This document shows, in pieces, positions 43,393 to 52,373 of a stretch of 64,000 nucleotides of DNA (the first letter of the stretch is position 1; every line of letters begins with the position of its first letter). Made by a program: the position numbers and the translations under genes. The DNA comes from an uncultured Flavobacteriales bacterium. GTDB lineage: Bacteria; Bacteroidota; Bacteroidia; Flavobacteriales_D; Crocinitomicaceae. The notes beneath the pieces are model-generated. The model saw only the letters and a list, made by a program, of their open reading frames with translations. It was not told the origin of the DNA and searched no databases. The stretch is from positions 1-64,000 of the forward strand of contig CALEIK010000013.1 in NCBI GenBank assembly GCA_937876195.1, in the 5' to 3' direction.

Positions 43393-43860
43393 ATGAAATT
43401 ACATCTTATAAGACATGCGAAAGCATTACAAGCAGTATCTAATGAAAATGACTTTGACAGGGCGCTTGCGGATCACGGAAAAAAACAGGCAACAGCTCTT
43501 GGAAATTACTTAAAAGAAAAAAATGTCACTTGCGAAGTTTGGTGCAGCGATGCTAAACGTACCGTAGAAACGCTTCAGATACTTGAAGAACAAAACAAGT
43601 TTAACTCAACTACTTTTTTCAACGAATTTTACCTTTGTCCGAAAGAATTTTTTCTAGAAAAACTTTGGTCAAGCAGTTCCTCCGAAGATGTCATTATTGT
43701 CGCGCACAATTTCGGTATCTCTGATCTAGCAAATTACTTTTTAGACGATGTTCTAGAAATGCGCACTTGCGAATATATTTGCATTGAATTTTCTACCGAC
43801 AAAAGAAATGAAACATCACGTGACGCTGGAATAATCGTAGACCGCTGGAAATTTGCCTAA
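43393..43860 (+). CDS. sixA: SixA-type phosphohistidine phosphatase
   Basis: The 155-residue protein is a histidine phosphatase with the RHG-like motif LHLIRHAKAL at the N-terminus, DFDRALADHGKKQATALG, the arginine in WCSDAKRTVETLQ, and VIIVAHNFGISDLANYF. SixA removes phosphate from phosphohistidine, for example on the NPr domain of the PTSNtr or on histidine kinases. It begins at ATG 43393; a TTG at 43387 is also in frame. It converges on the DUF2064 gene and the two overlap by 4 nt. The target is unknown. Confidence 0.88.
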   Translation: MKLHLIRHAKALQAVSNENDFDRALADHGKKQATALGNYLKEKNVTCEVWCSDAKRTVETLQILEEQNKFNSTTFFNEFYLCPKEFFLEKLWSSSSSEDVIIVAHNFGISDLANYFLDDVLEMRTCEYICIEFSTDKRNETSRDAGIIVDRWKFA

Positions 43861-44477
43861 TGTGCAGGTTGAATATTTGGTAACTTTTCCACAAGGTTAG
43901 AGTGCTTGAAATCTTCATACGTATCTATATCATTCAGTGATTCAAGTAGGTGAATCGTGAATTTCTGTTCACGCAATTCATCCAATGTCACTTGGAGAAG
44001 ATTTTCTGTACTCCATCGTTTGTTTTCAAAAATACAACTGTGGCATTGTTTCATTCCTAGCAAATAGTACCCTCCGTCTGTCGCTGGGCCGAAGACAAGA
44101 TCACGATCTTCGAGTGCATTAATGGCTTTATTGATGATCTCTACAGTTAAATCTGGCAAATCAGTTCCAATGCCCAAAACGCGCTCATAACCCAGCTCGA
44201 ATCCGTTCTTAAAAGCTTGACACATCCGCTCACCTAGATCGTTTCCGGTTTGTACAAATTTGGAATAACCCCGATAATTTTCTTCAAGAATCCTATCGGA
44301 AAAATACACGTGTACATCACAATTAACTAATCGCTGAATTACTCGTTCGGTATAATTGAACAGATAGTTGTATACTTCTAATGCTTGCTGATCACCTATA
44401 GATTTCGCTAGGCGCGTTTTTACTTTGCCCAACTCGCCATTCTTCGCGAGCACAATCAACAAATTGGTTGAATTCAT
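43857..44477 (-). CDS. DUF2064/TIGR04282 glycosyltransferase-like protein
   Basis: The 206-residue protein has the nucleotide-binding start NLLIVLAKNGELGKVKTRLAKSIG, followed by YFSDRILEENYRG, VLGIGTDLPDLTVEIINKAINAL and LVFGPATDGGYYLLGMKQ. These are the motifs of the TIGR04282 (arsenosugar/rSAM-modified GT-A, DUF2064) family. Its GT-A-like fold resembles MobA and CofC nucleotidyltransferases. The substrate is unknown, and no rSAM or arsenic genes are adjacent. It lies head-to-tail with the DUF6132 gene 27 nt upstream. Confidence 0.85.
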   Translation of the reverse strand: MNSTNLLIVLAKNGELGKVKTRLAKSIGDQQALEVYNYLFNYTERVIQRLVNCDVHVYFSDRILEENYRGYSKFVQTGNDLGERMCQAFKNGFELGYERVLGIGTDLPDLTVEIINKAINALEDRDLVFGPATDGGYYLLGMKQCHSCIFENKRWSTENLLQVTLDELREQKFTIHLLESLNDIDTYEDFKHSNLVEKLPNIQPAH

Positions 44478-44504
44478 ACAACAAGAATAACCATAAAAAA
44501 TGAG

Positions 44505-44726
44505 TTATACTTCCTCCGATTTATTCTTGCGCTTTTCGAAAAAACCATCCAATATGCTCAATGCTAGCCCGCCCATCGCTCCTCCATACAGGGTGCTATT
44601 GAGCGGTTTTGATGTGATTGAGCAACTTCCACTGCTACAACCAACAAAATAATAATACGCGTATCCAGCCGCTAAACCTAGCACGATTCCAAGCAAAGCG
44701 AACTTATTTTTTTTGAGAAGTTTCAT
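44505..44726 (-). CDS. DUF6132 family small membrane protein
   Basis: The 73-residue protein starts MKLLKKNKFALLGIVLGLAA and has two hydrophobic segments (about 9-28 and 46-62) separated by GCSSGSCSITSKPLNSTLYGG, the DUF6132 signature with two conserved cysteines. An upstream ATG at 44756 would add ten residues. The GCxxGxC motif could bind a metal or form a disulfide and is typical of the family, which often lies near thioredoxin or rhodanese genes; none is here. The function is unknown. Confidence 0.78.
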   Translation of the reverse strand: MKLLKKNKFALLGIVLGLAAGYAYYYFVGCSSGSCSITSKPLNSTLYGGAMGGLALSILDGFFEKRKNKSEEV

Positions 44727-44875
44727 TCCTTTTTCTTTCAAAATTAATGATTTCAACTAGGGTCAATGTAATCTTTGTCACATTCAAATCAACCATCTTT
44801 TTGCTTCAACTCTAAATCGTTATGTCTTTCTCCTAAGATTCCTTAAATTCGCAGCTACGATTCAACAAATTAAGA

Positions 44876-47305
44876 ATGAAAATTTCATACAATTGGTTAA
44901 AGCAATACGTTGCGCTGGACTTAGTACCTGAAGAGGCGGGAAAGATTCTTACCGACACAGGACTTGAGGTAGAAGGGATACACAAGATTGAAGCGGTGAA
45001 AGGTGGATTGGAAGGTGTTGTTGTGGGTGAAGTACTCACGTGCGAACAGCATCCAGATGCCGATCGTTTGAAAGTGACAACCGTTACCATTGGAAAAGAA
45101 ACCCTACAGATTGTTTGTGGTGCTCCAAATGTTGCTGCGGGACAAAAAGTAATAGTTGCAACTGTAGGCTGCACGCTCTACCCTAGTCCAGATGAACCTT
45201 TTAAAATTAAAAAATCAAAAATACGAGGTGTTGAATCAGAAGGAATGTTGTGTGCCGAAGATGAGTTAGGACTGGGCAAAGGTCACGACGGAATTCTTGT
45301 CCTCGACAATAAAGTGAAGGTAGGAACTCCTGCTGCCACCTATTTTGAATTGGAAGACGATTACACCATTGAAATCGGATTGACACCAAATCGCGCTGAT
45401 GCTATGGGACACATTGGCGTAGCACGTGATTTAGTGGCTTATCTCAATGTGCATAAAAATGCAGGTTTGGCGCTGTCATTTCCACCAATAGATGCTTTTC
45501 GCGTTGAAGGAAATGATTTAAAAATCAATATTATTGTTGAAGATCCTACAGTTTGTCCACGCTATGTTGGAACATCGATCAAAGGATTAAAAGTACAGGC
45601 TTCGCCAGCATGGTTGCAAAAACGTTTACGAGCTATAGGAATTGCGCCGATTAACAATGTTGTTGACGTTACCAATTTCGTAATGCACGAGCTTGGTACT
45701 CCGCTACACGCGTTTGACGCGGATCAGCTCAACGGTAAAATTGTTGTGAAAAAGGCGAAGAAGGGAGATCTTTTTACAACATTGGACGAAGTAGAGCGAA
45801 AACTCGACGATTCCAACTTAATGATCACGAATGGAAAAGAACATTTGTGCATTGCTGGTGTTTATGGTGGATTAAACTCTGGAATTAAGGATAGTACAAC
45901 TGATATTTTCTTGGAATCCGCTTATTTCAACCCTGTTTCTGTCCGTAAAACAGCTAAAATGCACGGATTGAATACCGACGCTTCTTTCCGTTTTGAGCGT
46001 GGTGTCGATCCAAATTTGACCGAATATGCGTTAAAAAGAGCTGCTTTACTTATTCAAGAAGTGGCTGGAGGCATCATCAGCATGGAAGTCTTTGATACTA
46101 ACCCGAATCCAGTTCAAAATGTGACCGTTGAGTTCAGCTACACGCGTTGTAATAAATTAATTGGCACCGAATTATCGAAAGATACGATCAATTTGATTCT
46201 CTCAAATTTAGACATTCACTTGCTTACCGTTAATGGAGATACAGCGCTGTTAGAAATTCCAGCTTACCGCGTAGATGTAACGCGTGAAGCAGATGTTGTA
46301 GAAGAAATACTGCGTATTTACGGTTTTAACAATGTGCCTATTCCAACAAAATTGAATACTTCGCTCTCTTACATGAAAAAGCCAGATAGCGAAAAAGTGC
46401 AGCAAACGATTTCAGAAATGCTTGTAGGATTGGGCTGCGTCGAGACGCTAAACAATTCGTTAACGAAATCTGAATATGCAATCAAATTGGGAGGCGAAGT
46501 TGTAACAGATGAACGAAACGTTAGAATACTCAATCCCTTGAGTCAAGATCTTGACGTAATGCGTCAATCGTTGCTTTTTAATGCACTTGAAACGGTCGCA
46601 CACAATCAAAATCGTCAAAATGCGGATTTAAAATTGTTTGAATTTGGCAAAGTTTATCATAAGTATGAGTCGTACCAAGAGAACAAACGTTTGATTATAA
46701 CCTTGACAGGAAATAAAGAACGAGAAAGCTGGAATTCAACAAAAGACAAATCAACCTATTTTACGGTAAAGGGCATCGCAATGACAGTCTTTGGTCGTTT
46801 AGGATTGGCTGGAATGCTCAAAGAAAAGGCATTGAAAACTTCATTGTTTCAAGATGGCATTCAACTATTTATTCTAAAAAACAAGGTTGGTGAAATCGGA
46901 TGGGTCTCACCAAAAATGAAAAAGCACTTTGGCATAAAGCAGGATGTTTTTGTCGCTGATTTGGACTGGGATGCTTTGCTTGACAGTTTGAAATTCACAA
47001 AAATTGTTTACAAAGAAATCCCTAAAACGTTTGCAGTACGGAGAGATTTCTCATTGCTAATCGACGCACAAACGGCCTTTTCGGAAATTGAAGAAATCGC
47101 ACGAAAATGCGATAACAAACTTTTGAAGGAAGTTGGCTTGTTCGATGTGTACGAAGGAGAAAAGCTCGAAGCGGGAAAGAAATCCTATGCGGTTTCATTC
47201 AAGTTTCAAGATGCAGAAAACACATTAAAAGATCAGCAAGTCGATGCAATTATGGATAAAATTCGCGTTCAGTTGCAAGAAACATTGAGCGCACAGTTAA
47301 GGTAA
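44876..47305 (+). CDS. pheT: Phenylalanyl-tRNA synthetase beta subunit
   Basis: The 809-residue protein is the beta subunit of PheRS. It starts MKISYNWLKQYVALDL, has the tRNA-binding domain (about 40-150; DRLKVTTVTIGKETLQIVCGAPNVAAGQKV), the B3/4 editing domain (GLTPNRADAMGHIGVARDL, GTPLHAFDADQL), a B5 domain (VDVTREADVVEEILRIYGFNNVP) and the C-terminal FDX-ACB anticodon domain (KTFAVRRDFSLLIDAQ, LFDVYEGEKL). The length is normal. pheS is not adjacent, which is usual in Bacteroidota. bioD follows 20 nt downstream. Confidence 0.97.
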   Translation: MKISYNWLKQYVALDLVPEEAGKILTDTGLEVEGIHKIEAVKGGLEGVVVGEVLTCEQHPDADRLKVTTVTIGKETLQIVCGAPNVAAGQKVIVATVGCTLYPSPDEPFKIKKSKIRGVESEGMLCAEDELGLGKGHDGILVLDNKVKVGTPAATYFELEDDYTIEIGLTPNRADAMGHIGVARDLVAYLNVHKNAGLALSFPPIDAFRVEGNDLKINIIVEDPTVCPRYVGTSIKGLKVQASPAWLQKRLRAIGIAPINNVVDVTNFVMHELGTPLHAFDADQLNGKIVVKKAKKGDLFTTLDEVERKLDDSNLMITNGKEHLCIAGVYGGLNSGIKDSTTDIFLESAYFNPVSVRKTAKMHGLNTDASFRFERGVDPNLTEYALKRAALLIQEVAGGIISMEVFDTNPNPVQNVTVEFSYTRCNKLIGTELSKDTINLILSNLDIHLLTVNGDTALLEIPAYRVDVTREADVVEEILRIYGFNNVPIPTKLNTSLSYMKKPDSEKVQQTISEMLVGLGCVETLNNSLTKSEYAIKLGGEVVTDERNVRILNPLSQDLDVMRQSLLFNALETVAHNQNRQNADLKLFEFGKVYHKYESYQENKRLIITLTGNKERESWNSTKDKSTYFTVKGIAMTVFGRLGLAGMLKEKALKTSLFQDGIQLFILKNKVGEIGWVSPKMKKHFGIKQDVFVADLDWDALLDSLKFTKIVYKEIPKTFAVRRDFSLLIDAQTAFSEIEEIARKCDNKLLKEVGLFDVYEGEKLEAGKKSYAVSFKFQDAENTLKDQQVDAIMDKIRVQLQETLSAQLR

Positions 47306-47325
47306 TTGAATCGAGTCTGAAATCT

Positions 47326-47937
47326 ATGAGAAATTTTGTTGTAACTGGCATAGGAACAGACGTTGGAAAAACAGTGGTTAGCGCCATCATCGCGGAATCT
47401 TTGGGTGCAGCGTATTGGAAACCCATTCAAGCTGGAGATCTTGGATACTCCGACTCAATTAAAATTCAGCATCTAACTTCTAATGTGGAGGTGCTTTCAG
47501 AAGTGTTTCGACTTTCTCAACCGATGTCACCACATGCAGCGGCTCTTATCGACGATGTGCAAATTGAACTAAGTGACTTCTCAATTCCACAGGTAAAAAA
47601 AGACTTAATCATTGAGGGTGCTGGGGGCATTATGGTTCCGATAAACGCAAATGGTTTGCTGTATGCTGATGTATTTGAAGCTTGGAAAATTCCAGTAATC
47701 ATCGTTTCGCGCCATTACTTGGGTAGCATCAATCACAGTTTAATGACCGCCGAAGTTCTACAAAAAAGAGGTGTAGAAATCGCTGGTTTTATATTTGTGG
47801 GGGATAAAAATCCAGCCACTGAAGAAATTATTTGCAGCAAATCAGGTCTTTCGATGCTCGCGCGAATTCCAGAAGCCAGTGTTGTTGATCGTGCATTTAT
47901 CGCTGATCAGGCAAGCAAATTAAACATGAAATTATGA
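47326..47937 (+). CDS. bioD: Dethiobiotin synthetase
   Basis: The 203-residue ATP-dependent carboxylase-ligase forms the ureido ring of dethiobiotin from DAPA and CO2. It has the P-loop VTGIGTDVGKTVVSAII (about residues 6-22), YWKPIQAGD, LIIEGAGGIMVPIN and PVIIVSRHYLGSINHS, all typical of BioD. The length is within the family range. The last four bases overlap the bioA start (ATGA), so translation is probably coupled. bioB and bioF are not in the window. Confidence 0.94.
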   Translation: MRNFVVTGIGTDVGKTVVSAIIAESLGAAYWKPIQAGDLGYSDSIKIQHLTSNVEVLSEVFRLSQPMSPHAAALIDDVQIELSDFSIPQVKKDLIIEGAGGIMVPINANGLLYADVFEAWKIPVIIVSRHYLGSINHSLMTAEVLQKRGVEIAGFIFVGDKNPATEEIICSKSGLSMLARIPEASVVDRAFIADQASKLNMKL

Positions 47938-49250
47938 GTAACTCGAACGAAAATGGTGATCTTTCAAAATTGCTGGAGGACGATAAGAAATATGTCTGGC
48001 ATCCATTTACGCAAGAGCTGACTGCAAAAAAACCATTGGAAATCGTAAAGGCGAAGGGCACAATTCTCACTGACGTAAACGGAAAAGAGTACATTGATGC
48101 AAATTCTTCATGGTGGGTAAACGTTCACGGTCATGGACATCCACACATTGGAGAAGCAATCTCAGAGCAGTTCAATGCAATCGATCATGTCGTGTTTGCT
48201 GGCGTCACTCATCCAAAAGCAGTTGAATTAGCGAAACGTATTGTAAACATACTTCCCGAAAACTTCAGCAAAGTCTTCTTTTCTGATAACGGTTCTACCT
48301 CTGTGGAGGTCGCCTTGAAAATGGCATTTCAATATTTTCACAACCAAGGCATTTCAAAACATCGTATTCTTGCCTTGCATGGGGCGTATCACGGAGATAC
48401 CTTTGGTGCAATGTCGGTTGGACAACGTGGATACTTTAACGCTCCCTTTGAGCCATACTTCTTTGATGTAGACTACATTGATTTTCCAACAAGAGAAAAT
48501 GAAGAACTAGTTCTGGCAAATGCTGCACGCTTATTTGAATCAGGTGAATTCGCCGCTATGATTGTCGAACCGTTGGTGCAGGGCGCTGCTGGAATGCGCA
48601 TGTATTCTCCTAAGTTTCTGGATCGATTGTCGACACTTGCAAAAAAACATGACGTCTTAATCATTTTTGATGAAGTCATGACTGGTTTCGGTCGAACAGG
48701 AAAACTATTCGCGATGGATTACTGCGAACAAAAACCAGACATCGTTGCATTGTCCAAAGGCCTTACAGGTGGCGTGATGGCACTGGGCTTAACAGTAGCA
48801 ACAGAGAAGATTCATAAAGCGTTTTTATCGGAGGAGATTTCAAAAGCACTGTTGCACGGACATTCATTCACTGCAAATCCTATTGCCTGTGCGGTTGCTT
48901 GTGCAAGCCTGGATTTGTTTGACGCGGAAAATACTTGGACTGGCATTGAAAACGTTGTGAAGTGGCATGAAAAATTTTCAAACATTCTTGCGAAGTACAC
49001 CTGTGTATCGAATGTACGGCAGCAAGGAACCATCCTGGCATTTGATCTAACAAATGAAGGTGAGAATACGTATTTCTCTTCCATTCGAGATAAGGCTTAT
49101 GAATTCTTTTTAGCTAAGGGCGTTTTATTGCGACCGTTGGGAAACACGTTATTTATTAATGCTCCCTACTGCCTATCAGAAGGTGAATATCAGATTCTTC
49201 AAGAAGCAATTATTGCCTTTCTAGAAGAAGTGAATTCGTCTAGAATTTAG
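47934..49250 (+). CDS. bioA: Adenosylmethionine-8-amino-7-oxononanoate aminotransferase
   Basis: The 438-residue PLP enzyme converts KAPA to DAPA, the step before BioD. It has the BioA start VWHPFTQ, ANSSWWVNVHGHGHPHI, LHGAYHGDTFGAMSVGQRGYF, IIFDEVMTGFGRTGKLFA and the PLP lysine K275 in ALSKGLTGGVMALGLTVA, followed by HGHSFTANPIACAVACASL. The C-terminus contains GVLLRPLGNTLFINAPYCLSE. It overlaps bioD by 4 nt and is overlapped at its 3' end by 11 nt with the convergent outer-membrane protein gene. Confidence 0.96.
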   Translation: MSNSNENGDLSKLLEDDKKYVWHPFTQELTAKKPLEIVKAKGTILTDVNGKEYIDANSSWWVNVHGHGHPHIGEAISEQFNAIDHVVFAGVTHPKAVELAKRIVNILPENFSKVFFSDNGSTSVEVALKMAFQYFHNQGISKHRILALHGAYHGDTFGAMSVGQRGYFNAPFEPYFFDVDYIDFPTRENEELVLANAARLFESGEFAAMIVEPLVQGAAGMRMYSPKFLDRLSTLAKKHDVLIIFDEVMTGFGRTGKLFAMDYCEQKPDIVALSKGLTGGVMALGLTVATEKIHKAFLSEEISKALLHGHSFTANPIACAVACASLDLFDAENTWTGIENVVKWHEKFSNILAKYTCVSNVRQQGTILAFDLTNEGENTYFSSIRDKAYEFFLAKGVLLRPLGNTLFINAPYCLSEGEYQILQEAIIAFLEEVNSSRI

Positions 49251-50094
49251 CGCCAATACTTACGCTGAATACGTTCATCGATCTTCTCTCTGGAGCATAA
49301 CCCATGTTCCCTTCCATGCGCGAATAATCTAATCCTACCGCCAATACTTTGTAACGGAATTTCACCTCTGCACCATAGTTGATTCCAACTGCTGGACCAG
49401 TCCCAAATGGAGGTAAAAAATTCATGATATTCAATCCAACATTGGCATTTGCCTCCATCCCAATGGCTTCGCTAAACTTAAATGCGTTGGCAAAACCAAG
49501 ATTACCAACCGAAATTGAATTTGCAAAACCAATCGATGAATTTGGGTTAATATAAATTCCGAGCTTTAGATAAGTTGCTTGTAAACCTGGTCTCCATTTC
49601 TCGCGTTCGCCAAAATACCACTTACTTCCAAATCTAATTCCAATACTCGTCATCAAACTACGGTCAATTTGCGTTGTTTCGAAACCACTAGGATAATAAT
49701 TTCCTTGGTCATCATAATAAGAAAAATAAGTATTACTTTCAGAGTAGTCATTGGCTCCAATTAGACCTTCTAAGAAAATCCCGCTGCCAAATAGAAAGTC
49801 CTTTTTCTTTCGCTCCACAATCTCAGGGGTACGCACTTCTACAGTTTTGGTCTCAGCAACTTTGTCGAATTTCTCCCAACTACCATCGTTGTAAATAATC
49901 TCTTCTACATCATTAATTGCAATGTTTCTAATGGGACCATCGGGCTGATCAAAGTTCTTAAATTTAATGGTTGTCGAAGTAATCTCGATTACATTCGCGT
50001 CAATTTTAGTTCCATCACGTTTCATGATTACGTCTTGAGAGAAACTCAAAAAACTAAACAGCGAAAAAATAAAAATGGCGGCTAACTTATTCAT
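49240..50094 (-). CDS. Outer-membrane beta-barrel protein
   Basis: The 284-residue protein has a signal peptide (about 1-19, MNKLAAIFIFSLFSFLSFSQ), a short N-terminal domain common in Bacteroidota (DVIMKRDGTKIDANVIEITSTTIKFKNF, INDVEEIIYNDGSWEKF) and a beta-barrel (SIGIRFGSKWYFGEREKWRPGLQATYLKLGIYI, SISVGNLGFANAFKFSEAIGME, FRYKVLAVGLDYSRME) ending VFSVSIGAKF with the usual aromatic C-terminus. No transport or enzyme motif was seen. It overlaps the end of bioA by 11 nt on the other strand and lies 71 nt after the aminotransferase gene. Confidence 0.8.
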   Translation of the reverse strand: MNKLAAIFIFSLFSFLSFSQDVIMKRDGTKIDANVIEITSTTIKFKNFDQPDGPIRNIAINDVEEIIYNDGSWEKFDKVAETKTVEVRTPEIVERKKKDFLFGSGIFLEGLIGANDYSESNTYFSYYDDQGNYYPSGFETTQIDRSLMTSIGIRFGSKWYFGEREKWRPGLQATYLKLGIYINPNSSIGFANSISVGNLGFANAFKFSEAIGMEANANVGLNIMNFLPPFGTGPAVGINYGAEVKFRYKVLAVGLDYSRMEGNMGYAPERRSMNVFSVSIGAKF

Positions 50095-50165
50095 AATCTA
50101 GTATTAATTTGTTCGGATAAATGTACGTAAAAAACTATTGCACTCTTCAATTCAGCAATAAAACG

Positions 50166-51353
50166 CTATTTGGTTTCATCTATTGCATCTCGAATAATTT
50201 TTGCAGCTTCTCTGATTTCTTCTTCGGAAATTGTCAATGGTGGGGATAATCTAAAACTATACGGGTGCGACAAGAACCAAAAACTAATAAGTCCCTTTTC
50301 TAGGCAACGCTTCACGACTTTTTCAACCCGTTCAAATGAAACCATGTCAAAAGCGTACATCATTCCAATCCGTCTAATTTCTTTAATCTCCGGAATATCT
50401 GACAATAAATCCACCAAGAGCTTTCCTTTGCGCTCCACTTCTGAAAAGTCAATTTCTGTCTGTATGACTTCCAAACATGCATCAGCTGCCGCACACACTA
50501 CAGGATGCCCCCCAAATGTTGTAATATGTCCCAACATTGGATTATGTGTGAATTCTTTCAATAGTTTTTGTGATGCTACCAAAGCACCGATTGGCATTCC
50601 TCCTCCAAGTGCTTTTCCCAATGTTAAAATATCTGGAATTACATTAAAGTGCTCAAATGCAAATAACTTTCCTGTTCTTCCAATGCCACATTGAATTTCG
50701 TCAAAAATAAGTTGGGCACCCACTTCTGTGCAACGATCTCTTAGCGCCTGCATAAATTGCTGACTCGGAATCCGAACGCCAGCATCACCTTGAATTGTTT
50801 CAATGATGACACCTGCTGTTCTATTGGTAATCTGGGAAAGATCTTCGATGGAGTTAAACGTCAAAAATCGAACATCCGGCAACAATGGTCGAAAACTCTC
50901 CTTCTTCGTTTCATTTCCAGAAACACTCATAGAGCCATGCGTACTTCCGTGGTACGAACCTCGAAAAGCAACCAGTTCGGTTCTTCCCGTGACACGCTTC
51001 GCTAATTTCAGTGCTGCTTCGTTTGCTTCTGTTCCAGAATTGACGGGATATACAGCATTTAGTGAAGGTGGCAATAAAGATGTCAGTCGTTTTGCAAAAT
51101 TCAACTGAGCATCTTGAATAAATTCTCCGTACACCATTACGTGCAAATGTCGATCTATCTGATTTTTTAAGGCTGTAACGACTTTAGGGTGATTGTGTCC
51201 AATATTGTTCACCGCCACCCCTGCTATCATGTCGTAGAAACGTTTCTGATTTTTATCGTAAATAAAGATCCCTTCAGCCCTTGCCACATCAATTAGGTAT
51301 GGAAAAGGATTTGTTTGCCCTTGTAATTTTAAAAACGCTTCTTCTGAATTCAT
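50166..51353 (-). CDS. Class III aminotransferase (acetylornithine/4-aminobutyrate type)
   Basis: The 395-residue PLP enzyme has MIAGVAVNNIGHNHPKVVTAL, VNSGTEANEAALKLAKRVTGR, FRGSYHGSTHGSMSVSGN, IFDEIQCGIGRTGKLFAFEH and K247 in LTLGKALGGGMPIGALVAS, typical of class III aminotransferases. Family members transfer omega-amino groups from ornithine, acetylornithine or 4-aminobutyrate; the substrate cannot be read from the sequence. No arginine or proline genes are adjacent. It starts 10 nt after the periplasmic sensor gene of the ECF set and may be cotranscribed. Confidence 0.88.
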   Translation of the reverse strand: MNSEEAFLKLQGQTNPFPYLIDVARAEGIFIYDKNQKRFYDMIAGVAVNNIGHNHPKVVTALKNQIDRHLHVMVYGEFIQDAQLNFAKRLTSLLPPSLNAVYPVNSGTEANEAALKLAKRVTGRTELVAFRGSYHGSTHGSMSVSGNETKKESFRPLLPDVRFLTFNSIEDLSQITNRTAGVIIETIQGDAGVRIPSQQFMQALRDRCTEVGAQLIFDEIQCGIGRTGKLFAFEHFNVIPDILTLGKALGGGMPIGALVASQKLLKEFTHNPMLGHITTFGGHPVVCAAADACLEVIQTEIDFSEVERKGKLLVDLLSDIPEIKEIRRIGMMYAFDMVSFERVEKVVKRCLEKGLISFWFLSHPYSFRLSPPLTISEEEIREAAKIIRDAIDETK

Positions 51354-51363
51354 TCAATCTATT

Positions 51364-51858
51364 TTACTTAGGTCCGTGCTGAGGAGCCTGGTTGCCTTTT
51401 TCTTTCAAACGCTTCATTAATTCACGTTTAAAACGCTCTTCGACACTCAATAATTTTGTTGCCTTCGAATAACCAATACTGTCACCAATTTTAGAAAAAT
51501 ATTCTTTACGCACCTCTATTTCATTCTGTTCATGGTCATACATTGTCATCACTTTTGATTTTTTGTCTGCATCAGAAAGACTCTCGTGATTCGTTTTAAG
51601 GTCGTTAATTAAGACCCGTCTCGCTTTTTTCTCTTGTCTTATCTTTGTTTCCATTTCATTGTAAATTGGCCAAAACTTTTCTGCTTCCTCAGAAGACAAT
51701 GCAAGTTCGGTGGTAATGAAGGAAATTTTTAATGCTTCAATTTTCTCCTTCTTTTCCTTCATTTCTTCTCTTCTTTCCTTCTGTGCGAATGTCACTGGAA
51801 CGATAAACAAAAATGCTAATGTCGCTAAAATTGTTCTCGAAAATGATACTGTTTTCAT
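51364..51858 (-). CDS. Periplasmic helical sensor-like protein of the ECF cluster
   Basis: The 164-residue protein has a signal peptide (MKTVSFSRTILATLAFLFIVPVTFAQ), then a highly charged helical part: KERREEMKEKKEKIEALKI, TELALSSEEAEKFWPIYNEMETKIRQEKK, and LLSVEERFKRELMKRLKEKGNQ. The pattern resembles Spy/CpxP-like periplasmic proteins often found beside Bacteroidota ECF sigma genes. ATG 51858 is chosen because the signal peptide starts there; a longer in-frame reading exists upstream but overlaps the anti-sigma gene. It follows the anti-sigma gene by 16 nt. A stress-sensing or metal-binding role is inferred only. Confidence 0.78.
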   Translation of the reverse strand: MKTVSFSRTILATLAFLFIVPVTFAQKERREEMKEKKEKIEALKISFITTELALSSEEAEKFWPIYNEMETKIRQEKKARRVLINDLKTNHESLSDADKKSKVMTMYDHEQNEIEVRKEYFSKIGDSIGYSKATKLLSVEERFKRELMKRLKEKGNQAPQHGPK

Positions 51859-51874
51859 GTCAATTGTTTTTAAA

Positions 51875-52348
51875 TTAAATTTTAGATAACTCATCCAGGT
51901 CAATGTCCTCTTCCAGCAAATACTCCATAATTTCATTGTCTGAAATTGTTTCAAACGAAATGATAGCATCTGGTATCGTAGCTTCCTCCACATCAGAATT
52001 TGCGTAAATGTTCTCAACAGGAACTGCTTCCACAATTAAATCTGTGTCAAAATCATCCACGTGCTCGTCCACATACGCCACTATTTCATCGGTTGAAATT
52101 TCGCTCAATGCAAGCTTCAAATTCATAGATGAATCGCTGGCTCCTTCATAGTTAAACACAATGAGCACGGCAATAACCGCCGCAGCGGAAGTCATCCAGA
52201 CCAATGGTTTTTTATACATTGGAATCACCTTTGCTTTGGAGTCTTTTTGCTCAATAATTGAATCGGCCAACTGACTGAAATAGTCAGCATCTGGCACATT
52301 TACTTTACGCGCTTTGACTTGATTGAATATGTTGTTTGGATTTTCCAT
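51875..52348 (-). CDS. Putative membrane anti-sigma factor with acidic periplasmic tail
   Basis: The 157-residue protein has a cytoplasmic N-terminal part (about 1-46, with NIFNQVKARKVNVPDADYFSQLADSII), one membrane helix (about 48-66, PLVWMTSAAAVIAVLIVFN) and a strongly acidic C-terminal part with two related segments: TDEIVAYVDEHVDDFDTD and DNEIMEYLLEEDIDLDEL. The position directly after an ECF sigma gene and this topology suggest an anti-sigma factor, though the ZAS zinc motif is absent. The acidic tail may bind cations or a partner. The gap to the sigma gene is 25 nt. Confidence 0.72.
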   Translation of the reverse strand: MENPNNIFNQVKARKVNVPDADYFSQLADSIIEQKDSKAKVIPMYKKPLVWMTSAAAVIAVLIVFNYEGASDSSMNLKLALSEISTDEIVAYVDEHVDDFDTDLIVEAVPVENIYANSDVEEATIPDAIISFETISDNEIMEYLLEEDIDLDELSKI

Positions 52349-52373
52349 ACAAAGGTTTAGATGGTTAACTTGC

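Noticed and set aside
51859..52035. Longer N-terminus for the periplasmic sensor protein
   Set aside because: The added part is the out-of-frame reading of the anti-sigma gene; the signal peptide begins at 51858.
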